A DNA stretch of 64,000 nt from Salticus scenicus (lineage: Eukaryota; Arthropoda; Arachnida; Araneae; Salticidae). Below the pieces are notes generated by a model. That model worked only from the letters and a program-made list of their open reading frames with translations. It did not search any database and was not told where the DNA came from. The stretch lies in the NCBI GenBank assembly GCA_963930645.1, contig OZ005654.1, forward strand, positions 268,934,282-268,998,281, read 5' to 3'. The translations under genes and the position numbers were made by a program. This document shows positions 21,993 through 34,798 of this stretch, in pieces (positions within the stretch are counted from its first letter, which is position 1; the number at the start of each line of letters is the position of its first letter).

Positions 21993-22771
21993 TACTTAAA
22001 CCAATTAGAATGAAATATTTATGAAATGACCGATTTTGAGGCTCCCTTCAAGTTACTTTTACAGGATTTCCTCCTAAAAAACTATATAAAAACTCTTGTT
22101 TGCTTATAAAACTCCAAAAGTAGTTTTATAAAATTAAGCAATTTAAAATTATTTGTAACATTGTATGCACTTTAACAAACTTATGCAAATTGACAATGCG
22201 ACTCAAGCGAAATAATAGATATATATATATATAATTTTCCTATTAAAACTATGAAATAACATAGCTAATTTTCTAACATTTGACAATAAAAAAGCAAAAC
22301 TATTTTTTATTGCAAGAATATTTTATTGCAAGAAGTAATTTCAAAAATAAGTTCATCATCGTAACATTACGGTAAACTAACTTAATATTTTATGTTAAAA
22401 TCGTAACATTACAATTGCATATTTCATTTTGAAATCAAATAAATGTGTCAGAAGCTATTCATAACTTAATATTTTCAACCATTTTTAAATTAATTAAGAC
22501 TATCTAATAAATTTGAAGCAATTTACAAATTAAGGAAATATTTTTTTCATATTTTACGATGTAACATTTTTGCGAAATAAATAAATAAGTAAAATAAAGG
22601 AAGATATAATAAAAACTATAATACTTTAGGTTATTTTCTTAATTTAATGAACATATACTTCAATGATTTTTAACTGCATTTATTCAGATATAGCTGAAGA
22701 AAAAAAATTTTAATTTATTACAAAAATATTATTCACATTACATTTTTATTCTATTGAGAAAATTAGTTTTT

Positions 22772-22808
<37 letters not shown>

Positions 22809-23083
22809 AATAAAATATTTTTTTTTTTCGACATTTATTTTAAATTGTGTGTATCATTAAATATCTCGTAGAAATCTGATAAATTTCTCAGATCTATAAA
22901 TAATCTAGGGACGTAATTTTTAACTATTATAAAAGACCATAAAAACGTGTAATAGATAGCGTATATACATTTTTCATCACGTTTGTTTACAAAAGTAAAC
23001 ATAACATTTTTGTTAATTTGTGGAAGTGAAGAATTTGTTTGTTGAAAATCTAAATATATTCAATGAATTGCCGGTTACTAAAG

Positions 23084-23125
<42 letters not shown>

Positions 23126-23870
23126 TACACAAATAAATATTTCTTAAAAAGTTTGTTACAGCGAACAAAAGAGGAATAAAAACAAGTTTGAACCTTTCTT
23201 TAAAATAAATATTTATCTTTCTATTCTTATGCAGTTTCCAGTGACAGTGTGGATATTATTAGGCACTTAAATTTAGCTTTGATATTTTTTCTATTTAATT
23301 TTATTGAAATGTTTCACTAAGAATTTTCAAATATAAAAAATCAAGGTTCATTTTGATTTTATTCTAATAATCAGAAAGTTTGTCTGTATGTTTAAAACAA
23401 TTAACTATCTTTCCAAAAGGGTTATATTCAATTATTTTTTACAATCTGATATTTTATAAAATAAAAATGTTTTTGAGCTATTTTATGCATCCAATATAAC
23501 ACTTCTATATTTTAAATTAGAAAAACTGTACATATAAATATAATAAATTGTACACATAAACTGTACATGTAACTGTACATATGAATATATTAATACTTTT
23601 TTTTTTAATTTACATTTCATAATCGAATGCATTAACTTTTTTCTACATTTAACAAAATAAGATGTATGAGTGTGTGCCCTTTGCTTATGCAAATAGTTGA
23701 AGGCGAAATTGCAAAATTTCCCATGGAGGTCCATATTGACCTCCCCTGATGCACCTTGAACCCTGATTTTAGAAATTTTTATTAGGTTTAAAACCAATTA
23801 AAATCGATATATATATATTTATATATATTAATAAACAATTCTAGAGGTAAAAACGTAAAAATGTATTCCG
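21993..23870. other. A+T-rich stretch with homopolymers
   Basis: It contains an A run near 22779-22801 and a T run near 23086-23123. The minus-strand frame 23483-23797 includes a less A+T-rich piece (23640-23770) that may be a repeat fragment, but nothing is recognisable. Confidence 0.5.
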
Positions 23871-23871
23871 T

Positions 23872-23925
23872 GCCCCGTTAGCAGGAATGGTTAGAGCGTC
23901 ATACTAATAATATAAAGATCGTGGA
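23872..23925 (+). pseudogene. Truncated tRNA-Ile (AAU)-like sequence
   Basis: GCCCCGTTAGCAGGAATGG, TTAGAGCGTCATACTAATAA and AAGATCGTGG correspond in order to the acceptor, D arm, anticodon arm and variable region of a eukaryotic tRNA-Ile. The anticodon AAT is at 23906-23908 within a CTAATAA loop. The TΨC arm and the 3' acceptor half are replaced by AATAATAATAAT-like sequence, so it cannot make a tRNA. It could be a tRNA pseudogene or the head of a tRNA-Ile-derived SINE. Confidence 0.75.
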
Positions 23926-24731
23926 TAATAATAATTTGTTGAAAAAATATTTGTCCGAAAAATGTAATTCTTGAATATTACCAGAGCTATTCATCGTCCA
24001 GTTATGCCCTAAATTTAAATATCCGATTAAAGCGCAAATGCAAACATTCGGGACCAGAAAGCTATATTGTGTAGGCGAAAATACGCTGCCGAAGGCAATA
24101 GAACTCAAAGCCATGGTTTAAGCAATTTCGTTTATTTTTTTAATTAAATTAATTTAAAATATAGTGAATATTATCATTATTATTATTATTATTATTATTA
24201 TTCCTTTAAATATACTGACTAGCCAAGCAGGCGAAGCCTGCTTTTTGTAAATTAAAACATTATTTAGCAATGCTGACAATTCAAAATATTACTAAACATA
24301 TGCTGGCTTTTGAGTAGAGATATGGTTATATTTAAATTTCAATTGATTGATGGAATACAACAAGCGGATTTTCCTTACACATTTGAAATGTATTGCAAAA
24401 CTTGTATTTTGTAAGTCTAATCATTTAATTACAAACGATGAATGGAGAATTTGAGAATATAGAATGATTTATATTGACAACATATTTAATTAAAAGGTGT
24501 TGAACATAAAATTTATTAAGATCATCATAAAATTCACAAAATCTTTCGTAATTTTGTAAAATTATTAATAAATTTTGAAGAAAGTTTTGTTAAAAAACTA
24601 TTTTTGAAAATAAATAAATGTCAACATAGCATCCAAGTGTTCCGTATTTTGGATGCAGGTGAATATATATTTTTTTATTTTTATTTTATTTATTCTTAAA
24701 AATTTGCCACAAAAACTTATTAAAAAAAAAA

Positions 24732-24762
<31 letters not shown>

Positions 24763-27700
24763 ATTATTAAAAACTTAGCAGCCGTGTATTAGGCACAACA
24801 ATAGAGTTGGAGGGCAAAGCAAAGACCATGGTATAATCAGTAGACTTAAGAGAGTTTATAAAAATTGTTTTGGTACTGTAAGATAAATGTAATTACTTTT
24901 ATTTTTTATTTTATAAGAAAAACTCACATAATGTTGAAAAATATATCTCACAAAAAATTATGCTTAATTTTAATGCCATTTCAATGCAATTTTGTTGTAT
25001 TTTTGACAGATGAAAAATATTTTGATATGCATTAAAAATTTTCCTAAACATGAATTTTTTCATGACAGTAACTAAAACAATAGTGATTAAATAAAAAAAT
25101 AAATAAATAAATAAATAAATACTTTTTTTGTTTTAAATGTGCGCGAATTTTCTTTTGTAGTATGTTTTCTTGTCTTTTAATTTAATATACCTAAATTCTG
25201 GAAAAATGAATAATATTTTTTGAAAAATTTATGAAATGTCTATTACTTTTTTTATTATGTAATCAAATGCCGGAAATTTAATCGTTATACACTTTGTTTA
25301 TTGCTTTTAATATAAGTTTAATAATGTTCTTTTTAATACTCTTCAGAAATTTTGGACAATCTATAAGCTAGAGAGTTTTTCAAATGTGCTGTATTTCTAA
25401 TATATGGTCATGTATTTACAGCTGATATTCATATATTGTGTAAATTATGTTATTCATTTAACAAAACGAAAAAAAAAAATGTCAAACATAATGTAGAAAT
25501 ATTCAAATCTCAAGCTACGCATTGATTTAAATACGCATTCATACATGTAGAAATTTAATAATATTTTATTAAGAAATGGAATAATACTTAATAAAGTATT
25601 ATTTAATAGCACTAATAATGTAATTATTTAATAATTATTAAAGTTAATTATATTAAAACACTTTAAACACACGTAAAATTGAATTTTATTTAAATGATGT
25701 TAAAAAAAAAAAATTATCCGAAGCTTTTCGCTTTAATAGTAAAGAATCATCAGGGATATTTATTATTTGATTCTAATGAGCAGTTTTTAAATAATTTTTC
25801 TTTTCACAGTCAATAGTTAAGTCTTTCAATAACGTGAATATCAGCAAAGTCATTTGAAGTCCGGTAAAAGTTAGATCAAGGAGCTAAGAAAAATATTGAA
25901 ATATCACACGAGGCTATTGCAGGAGAAAAAAAAAAGTACATCATGAATTAGCAGAAATAAACAATTATCTATTTTATAATATTGTGCCAAATTATTGGCA
26001 AACTTGCTAATAAAGCGTTTTTAAAGTGTTTTTAATATAATAAACAAATGACACGTGTTCAATTTAACTCTTTTTTTAGAGACTATTTATAATAATAAAA
26101 GTATTATTTAATAAATAATTATTTAATGTTATTTATTATTTAATAATACTTTATTAAGAAAAGGCAGGCTAAGAGCTGCTATTCAATGCTTGAAAACAAT
26201 TGTTACAGGTTATTTCGTGTCATATGATGCTGCACCAGAACGAAGGTATTCACAGTACTATGGTATAATAACTATGTCAATATCACACATAACTTGATTA
26301 ATAATATAATTTTTTACTTAAAATCTTATTTAGAATGTCTTTTATTGACTAAAAAATAAAACAGTAAAAGATATCTACGTATTCACTATTTTTAAAAAAT
26401 GTACAAACTAATCAAAATGCTGTATTTAACAAATTTTACTCATCGCAAATTAAAAATGTTATCTTCTCCATTAAATTAATAATGTGTATTAGAAAACTTT
26501 TGTTCATCCGTATAAATATGGAGTATACTACTATGGTAAAAAGTCACTCGAATTGTGGGCCTAAAACAAAAGGTATACCTAAATTTATATTTTTTTACAT
26601 CTCGTTTCCCGTAATCAGTTTCGTCTGCAATGCGCTTTTGCCAACTTTATCTCAACTCACAAAATATGACTTAAGGAGTTCTTTGCCAAACTCTTTCAAT
26701 ATTTAATGGATTCAATATTAAACAGACACAAAAAATGTTAAATTTTTTCTTAAATATCTGTAAATGTTTTAACATTTTTAAGGTCAGGGATTCATGAAAA
26801 AATGCAAACTGAGAAAACGCAATATAAATATTTCAAATCCTTAAATATATATATCAAAAGCAATAAGAATTGTTTGTTGAAAATATTTTTTATTAGACAA
26901 ACTTATTATTGTTCGATTTATAAATAATAAATGGAAATATGAGCTTTTATGTTAAAAATTAAGTGGCGCCAATTCCCCTTAAATTGATTAGTACTACAAA
27001 ATTTGTGAAAAACAAATATTAAAAAATTAAGAAGTAATCTATTGTAGTGCATAAAAATAATTTTAGAGCTGAAAAATTATCATTTCCATTAAAAAGTACT
27101 ATTTCATTAGTATTTAGGATAATTAATATTAGTAAAATAATTCCATAAAACTAAACTTTTTGAAAAACAAAAGTTCGAAATTTTTAGCTGGTTTCTTTTA
27201 AAAGGCGTAGAGAAATCCTAAAAATAGATGTTAAATGAGATATATTTAACTAACCTCTTTACTTAAAATGTTCTTTCCATAAAATGTAAATCTTCTGACG
27301 AAATCTGAAAAAGAAGACACTTGATATTGGAAGAGCATTTCCTCATGAAAAGATTTATGTAGTTTTTCTGTTTTTTTATTTTTTTTTCTCCAACACCTAT
27401 TTGAACGAGAAGTTCAGAAGATCCATTTAAGATAAAGAGTTTAAAGAAGACATGAAAAACGTGAGTTCTAAAAAATATTAAGTGTCTTGAATGTTTATGC
27501 TTCAAATTTTGAACAACGCTAGAAAATGTAAAGGTGTATATTCTAATTTTATATGATACTATTTGCAATTTAACTAGCAAAAATTAATTACTTATACAAA
27601 TTTCATTCTTCAAAAAGTTTAAAAAATATAAACACTGTAGAAAAAAATTGAATTTTTTTTCTAAATATTTAATGTTTGATTAAAAAGACTTGACTTTATA

Positions 27701-27844
27701 AAATATTTCAGTAAAAATTAATCGTTTTATATGTATATATATATATATATTTTTAAATAAATAATTTCTTTTTTAATTACTGTTCAGCATGACACTCAAT
27801 GCTTTTTAATTAAAGAATGTTAGAAACAATATGTAATATAGTTC
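23926..27844. other. Long A+T-rich stretch with simple repeats
   Basis: It holds an ATT microsatellite at about 24175-24202, a hairpin AAGCAGGC-GAA-GCCTGCTT at 24225-24243 (close to the CTAG..GCAGGC head seen at 49324), a T run near 24734-24762, TAAA repeats near 25095-25120 and A+T palindromes near 25565-25610 and 26095-26160. No gene is supported. The frames 26482-26706 and 27263-27580 lack recognisable motifs. Confidence 0.55.
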
Positions 27845-27846
27845 TA

Positions 27847-29409
27847 CACTGTGTAAAAAAAGTAGAAGGACACTAGATATTTTTAGAAATAAAAGGTATA
27901 TTTTATTTTTAACAAAATTATTTTTATGAGTAATATTTTCCAGATCATTTAACAAGAAAATATCAGTATCATTATAATGATTTTCAAAAATAAATTATTA
28001 ATGGCAACAAAAATAGTATCTATTTATTTTAATTTTGTAAAAAAAAGTAGAAGGACAGTAATACAAAATATAAAATACAAGCAATATTAGTAAGGAATAC
28101 TCTTTCCATTGGCTTTTATGACTTTGAATATTCTATTTGGTAGTGAATCATACAAAGATTGAATTCCTGTTTGGCAAAAATTAGCCTATGAGCTGTTCAA
28201 AGCTTCTTGAAGATCAGTAAGGAATTTAAACATTTTTCCATTAGCACATACTTGATGAGCAAGCATTGACCAGATGTTTTCTACTGTGTTAAGGTCAGAG
28301 TTTTTAACTGACTTAGGTAAAACCTGTACATTATTTGCAGCGAACCAATTTTTAATTCTGTGGTGATGTGAATGGCGACTTCATCATGTTGAAACATCCA
28401 TTCTTCTCCTAATTCGGAGCCATAAAGAAGAAGCTCAGAACTTAGCACTTCAATATAGCCTGATGTTATTGCATACCACTGAAAAAGATCTGACTTCTTG
28501 TTCTTCCATATCCAATTGTTTGCTATAGATCATGACCCCCTCCCCTCATTTGTCGAGTTGAATAGAATTCTCCTACATTCTTCAGACTATGCCAGTATTG
28601 TTGGTGACCATCTAAATCGTCTAAGGTAAACTTCTTGTTTGAAAATATTATAAAAGTCCCATCTGAGTTCCATGACACGTGTTTTTAACTAATGGTAAAC
28701 GGTAATCAATCTGCTTTTTTTCCACTTTGGATGATGCTTCCGATTTTTGAAAATGAATTATTTGGATCTTCTTTTGTAGTTGTAAACTGTTTCCCTTGAC
28801 ACATGAGTAAGTCCTGCTTGATTTGGGGCCTTTTCGATACTACCACTGCTCTTTTTAAGCTCATGAGTAAGTTTTCTTTCATCGTAAGGCGTTAACTTTT
28901 TAGGCTTACCAGTCTTCTTTCTTTTCATATTTCTATGTGGCTTTCTGATAAAGTTAGAAAGTGTATTGGGGCTGACGTGCAGTATACGAAAAATCTATAT
29001 AACACCTTTACCATTAATTTTATATGCAACAATTTGCCCCTTTTGGAAATAATTTTAAGGTATTCTCCTAGGCAGTCTGAAAAGAAAATAAAAATGCGAT
29101 TTTTAACAAAAGAAGTTTTGTTCAACAAAAGCAGTTAAAGAAAATTCAATATTTACTATTTTACTTGTGCACAGTCCACCAAATAACAAATTTTGGAATG
29201 TGTCCTTCTACTTTTTTTACACTCTTGAAATCATGATTGCTAGTTTTTCTACAATCCACTAATTAGTATTAGTAGAAGAGATTTCATTTTTACGTGAAAT
29301 TAGAGAAAATTTCGTTAAACAAAATCTGTATAAAAATCTAATAGCCAGGATAAAAATACAGAATACAATTTACAAAAATATGACTATCCTTCTACTTTTT
29401 TACACAGTG
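27847..29409 (-). mobile_element. Tc3-like DNA transposon with doubled terminal repeats
   Basis: The outer ends 27847 (CACTGTGTAAAAAAAGTAG) and 29409 (same on the other strand) are inverted repeats with TA duplications at 27845-27846 and 29410-29411. The same core (GTAAAAAAAGTAGAAGGACA) recurs inside at about 28036-28060 and, inverted, at about 29196-29222. Each end thus has two copies about 190 bp apart, the inverted-repeat/direct-repeat layout known from several Tc1 families. The 1563-bp element encloses one degraded transposase on the minus strand. Confidence 0.88.
28085..29090 (-). pseudogene. Tc3-like transposase pseudogene
   Basis: Minus-strand reading with several frame changes gives a Tc3-type order. 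The HTH block comes first (KRGQIVAYKINGKG, then RILHVSPNTLSNFIRKPHRN). The second HTH-like stretch follows (HELKKSSGSIEKAPNQAGL, then VSRETVYNYKRR). The first catalytic block appears as IFSNKKFTLDDLDGH with YWHSLKN and RQMRGGG. The second appears as MFQHDEVAIH, and a DLNTVENIWSML-like block is followed by QSLYDSLPNRIFKVIKANGK before the stop. The first block reads FSNKKF where the family has an Asp, so a catalytic residue is lost as well as the frame. Many stops. The DD34E-type assignment is from family knowledge. Confidence 0.85.
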
Positions 29410-29411
29410 TA

Positions 29412-29929
29412 TTTTAATGTATCGTATTGCAGTTTCACATTTTTCCTGTATTTCATCTCTCATCTTAAATTTTCTTTATAAATTTATCCTTTAATAAACA
29501 TTTTTGCATTAAAAACATTAAAAACAATAAGAAACCAAATCATTTAACATCATTCCTGGTTATGTACCACCTTAGACAAGTACATTTTTAGTACATGTTA
29601 GTACATCAATTTTAGCAATGTTTCTGGTTACGTTTGTGGTTCGGACACCACTTCTATACGGAGTCGCTTATTTTAAGACGCTTCCTCCGCTTTTCTAGTT
29701 TAAATTCCAATGGCTGGATGAACATTTAAATAATATATGCTTAACTTATTATATTTTATCCAGTGTAAGATATTAAATACATCTTAGGGAAATTTTTCTT
29801 ACATACTAATTAACATCTAAACCTTCTAAAAGTTTAGAATTTTTACTAAGAATACGTTTTAACATTGTAATTCAGATATATTAAAATACATACTGCAATG
29901 TACCTAAATTCTTTGTCAGTTTACTGTGC
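29412..29929. other. A+T-rich stretch, nothing recognised
   Basis: GTACAT-type short repeats occur near 29580-29610. No gene is visible. Confidence 0.6.
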
Positions 29930-30150
29930 GCAAATCAAAGACTCTATTTATTCTTTTATGTTTCTTTTTTTCTCTCTCACACAATCTATATTCACAATTT
30001 TACTTTTAAAGTAAAAGCTTAAAATTAGTATAATTTCATTGGTATCATCGCAAATCAATGACGCTATTTATTCTTTTAATTTTTTTTTTTCCTCACAAAT
30101 CTATATTCCCAATCTTACTTTTAAAGTAAAAGCTTAAAATTGGAATCATT
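29930..30150. repeat. Tandem duplication, ~120-bp unit, two copies
   Basis: CAAATCAAAGACTCTATTTA at 29931 recurs with few changes at 30051 (CAAATCAATGACGCTATTTA). Both are followed by a pyrimidine-rich block, ATCTATATTC and TTTAAAGTAAAAGCTTAAAA. The period is 120 bp. It is non-coding and shows modest divergence, so the duplication is fairly old. Confidence 0.85.
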
Positions 30151-32341
30151 TTTTTAGCCTTGTATATTGTTTTTAAATAAAATACACCGCATATAATATG
30201 ACAAAAATGCATTAAAAAAATCATAATAAAATATAAAGCATCTTATAATTTATACATAATATTTATTAATAAATATTTATGAAAAAAAAAACATTTCAGA
30301 TGTATTTGAAATATTTAATGATTTATTTAATTAAAAAAAAATAATAATCTGGTGTGTCACTCACACGACTTTCTCTTACCCTAAAATTTAATATTATAAA
30401 TACAGGTTGTAGATTAATAGGTAATATAACGAGTACTGTTTATGTAAACCTGTGTTAAACAATTCAAATTAGGCTTCGGAAGAGTTTTATATGATAATTA
30501 GTTCTGTGTGAGGTGAGCTACCACCCCCCTCAACCCCCCGTTTCAATAATGCACCTAAATGTATATAAAATTTAATTCGGCTATTAAAAATTAATTCTGT
30601 TTTTTAAAAATAATTTATTAAAATTATTATTTAAAAAAATTATCTTTTATGATAATGCAGACGATTTCCATATTAGAGAAGTAGTGTAACACTAAATATC
30701 CAAAAAAAAGTCCATTTTATTCTCAACAGTTAAAGAAAAAAAAAAAACGATTTTTTTTTTTTTTTCGTTAAAAGTAAAAAATATCGATAACTTTGTTTTA
30801 AATTATCGCAGATCGATGGTTCAATCATTCGTTTTAAAGGTATGGCGAGCTCTTTTGAAAGATACCCATCATGAAAATTTACTCCCCTCGAGTGGGGAGG
30901 CGAGGCTCCTACATACACATTTTTTTTTCCCTGTTGACTACCTCTATTACAAAAAATATATATTCCTTTCATTTGGTGTCTATAGGTGTTAAAGTCTACT
31001 TACCTGCAATTTCCTCCATAGACGTAATGTATTTGAATACTTTTGATTGTCCCTGTACATGAACCATTTGCTTGATCTTAACGAAAATTTTAGTATAGCA
31101 TCCCTATATGATACACATTTAGAATACCAAGTTTGAACTTTCTGCCATAATTGTTTTTGAGATATGCTGATAACAGACAGACACACAGACCATTTGCTAA
31201 AAACATGATTTTCGTATTCAGGGGACCTCAGAACATGTAAATATAACAAAAACTCGCGTTCGAAAGTTTGACCCAAAAACAATACTTTCTCTACCTTATA
31301 GGAAAAAAGTAAAAAACTATTGACATATATATGGCAGGAAAAACCGGGAAAAATTCCTTACCTTTACGTGAAGTAAAATGTAAAACTTAAACAACATTTT
31401 CACCGGAGCATTATAAGTTGCAGAATACCCAAATATATATATATTTAATTATTTATTTATTAAATATTGAGACTTATACAGGAAACTCTCAGCTTTATAT
31501 TTCAAATTCAAGTTTAAAAATCTTACGTAATTAAATTCACATAAAGCTTACATATGTCTTTTCTATACATAATTTCTTTTTTAAGCTCCTTGCTTCGTAA
31601 CTTTCAAATTTACAATTTTTTTGGAAATGCGCTTTTCCATTGTGAGCTGTTGCTTTAGTAAGTGCAAAATCATCATAAGACTTTAAATCTCTAGGCTGAA
31701 ATAAATTTAAATCAAATATGATTTGATAACTTTCTTCCTCATATATAAAAAGTGTCCTTTTATAAAATAGTGTGCTGTAAATTTTACATTTCCTGGTCGC
31801 TATCCAAATACAGGTTTTAAATTTTCTATATAAAATGAAATACGAATCATGAAAAATAATTTATATTTTTATGTACTTTATTTATTTCTACATTTGTTAT
31901 AAAATATATAAATGTACTTTATTTATTTTAATAGTATACTTATAAGTTTTCAAAAATAAGTATAAGGAATGATCAAGTATTTTAATAATTATTTATATAA
32001 TGCATATCAGAAAAATCTTTATTATAGAAAACTTCCGTAAATTAAAAATATCACATTTTTTAACAAAACAGTTTGTATAAAAATTCCAAAATTTCTTTTG
32101 AGTGCTTTTATTTAAGTCTAAAGTTATTTTAAAGAAGCACTATAAGATGTGTTAATTCTTACAAAGGGGGTCATTGTACTTACTTTTTCTATAATTCTTC
32201 ATAGTTTTTCCAAATATTGTTTATACACCAAATATAGTTCCCTATATAAACAAATATCTTTAGTAAAATAAACGAATATATAAATATTATTTATTAATGT
32301 CTAAAGTATGTAATTTGAAAATAATATACAAAACCGGTTTA
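30151..32341. other. A+T-rich stretch with one dispersed-repeat fragment
   Basis: The segment 30840-31310 is less A+T-rich. It includes CCCCTCGAGTGGGGAGGCGAG and, near 31170-31260, CAGACAGACACACAGACC followed by CATGATTTTCGTATTCAGG. This is the type of tail seen in many arthropod dispersed repeats and is similar in style to the tail at 40660-40870. I cannot name the family. No gene is visible. Confidence 0.4.
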
Positions 32342-33114
32342 CGGAACTTTAGCCCCCGGTATCTCGCCCCCAGTATTTCGCCCCAGGGAAATTTCACCCC
32401 CGGAAATTTCGCCCCCAGCGTCTCGAACCGGAGAAATTTCGTGCCTGAGTTGTGTAAAAGATAAACAAATAAAAATATAAATATACATAAAGCATTTCCC
32501 GATATATTTTTTGTTCATTCACGCTATTTTCCCTTTTAATTTCAATATAAAACACATGATTTAAAATGAGGTTTTCGAATGAAAAAATTGTTCGATGAAA
32601 TTTTTATCACTGTTAATTCAAAGAAAGTTTAAGTGTACAGTAATATTATTTATTTATTTATTAAATTTTAAGTGCACATACAGTAAATTTATTAATTTAT
32701 CAAATTTTATTTTATTTTATTTTATTTATTAATCAATTTTATTTTATATTGATAAATAAGTATATAAACTTACAGCACCAAGAAATTTCTTTTCAAGTAT
32801 CTATCGATATGTTTTAATCTAAATGAATAGCAAAAAAATGTATTTAATAAATAATTTTAAAAAAAGTAGGCAGGTTATTAATTTCATATCGCTATTTGAA
32901 CACATTTACACAAAGTAATTGATTATGTATGTGTGATTTCAAAACTATTTAATTTTCTTCCAAAGTCTTTTAATAAAATCAGTGTTTTGATATGAAAATG
33001 CAAGACATTTGCGAATAAAATGGAGTAAATTTATTGGTTGAAAAATCGCACGCGTAGCTAATACAAAATTTTAGCGTATTAAGCATTGAACCAATAAAAG
33101 AAACTTATGCAGAT
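32342..33114 (+). repeat. Left long inverted arm with ATTTCGCCCC array
   Basis: The array at about 32347-32445 has units TTTAGCCCCCGG, TCTCGCCCCCAG, TTTCGCCCCAGG, TTTCACCCCCGG, TTTCGCCCCCAG, TCTCGAACCGG and TTTCGTGCC. It is the most G+C-rich patch for several kb. The remainder of the arm is A+T-rich and pairs with 34799-35531. Confidence 0.85.
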
Positions 33115-34421
33115 ATTTATTTGTATATTTATTTATTAATAAATAAAAAACAAATCTAGATAATTAAATATTATTCTAAATATCTATGGACTCTTTTTGA
33201 TCCAAAACTATTTATTTTTGTAAAGGAAATAATTTGATTTAAAAAAAATAGCATTTAACAAAATAAATTTTGAAAATTGACGCACGTATTCTGTTCTTGA
33301 CAGCTAATAAGAAGTATCAATAATCTCTCTCTATATTTCTCTTTAAACCAAGTTATTTTCTTTCAGTAAAATTAATACAGAGTTTGAATTGTAAAGAGTT
33401 CATAGATACTTAGAAAAGTATTTACAACTCTTTAAATTATCACTTTATAACTCATTAAACTTGTTTAAAATATTTAAAAGAAAATAACATTATTAGTATT
33501 AAAAAAATATTATAAGTAATATTTCTTAAAATATATTTAAATAAAAAATGATTCAAATTCTTCATTTGTATTATTTTCTCTTAAAAGAGAGAGATAGAGA
33601 GAAAAAGAAAAAAAGGAAGAAAGAAACAAGTAAATAAACTAACCTATTTCGTTCTGATCCAAAATTTTTTACCATCATTATAAATTTATTCGTTATAAAT
33701 TTATATGCATACTTAATAGAAAATACTAATATTTAATAGTACACTAAGTATTGAATAGTAGAAACTTAACGAAACCTAATTTTATGTGTTTTCTTTTAAC
33801 GTAGAATATAACATCATGTTTTATTTTTAAATACATTTTTTAAAGCAATATATATATATATATATATTTGTTTTAAAGGGATAATGGAAACTGAAAATGG
33901 CTCTTTAAAATTATATGTTTAGTTACGAAAGCATAGATATGCATTGAAATATACAACATTAAGTATATTTAGTTTATTTAACTATTTAAATTAAAAAATA
34001 TATAAAATACAAAATTTAAAATTAAAAAAAAATAAATGTTCCATGCTACCTAGTCCTTAAATTCTACCTTCGATTTTACATTATTACATTTTTATCAATA
34101 TTTTCCAAACATAGTTGTGTTTCAATTTTGATTTAATTTTGGTAGCTTTGGGGAATGATCATAGTAATTGTTTAAACGAATTATAATCTTAACAATAAAT
34201 AACTTAAATGTTTTAATATTTAATATTTATTATATATGTGTGTGTGTGTTATAATATTAAAATTTTCATGAAATTTCTGCGTTGAAAATAACTTTTTATT
34301 TAAAATAACTTGTCAATAAATCCACCAACTAATATTGAAATATATTGATGAGCTGTATACTAATGAAAAATCTAGTAGGAAATGTAGAAACTAGGTAACA
34401 TGCAAATATCTTTTAATTTTC

Positions 34422-34459
<38 letters not shown>

Positions 34460-34798
34460 TATTAACATTTACCAACATTTTAAGGCAAAATAATATTTGA
34501 AAATAAGAAGGAAATGAGAAAAAAATTACATATAATTTAAATAACTATACAAATAAATAGTGTGGTGTTTGTACCAAGATTATAACGTATTTTACTACTA
34601 GATATGCAATCATTTAAATTGTATATGGTGACAGTATTATTTGAAGAAGAAAATAATTAATTAATGTTAGAAATATTAATTTTTTTTTCTAAAATACATA
34701 GTTTTATTATTATTATTATTAATTTGATTCTTTACACTTCATTTTTATAATAAATTGCTGAATAATATTCTGTTTTGCAATGAAATATTCTAGATAAA

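Noticed and set aside
25560..26165. A+T palindromes near 25565-25610 and 26095-26160 considered as ends of one element
   Set aside because: The matching words are only TTA/TAA low-complexity strings and no flanking duplication was found.
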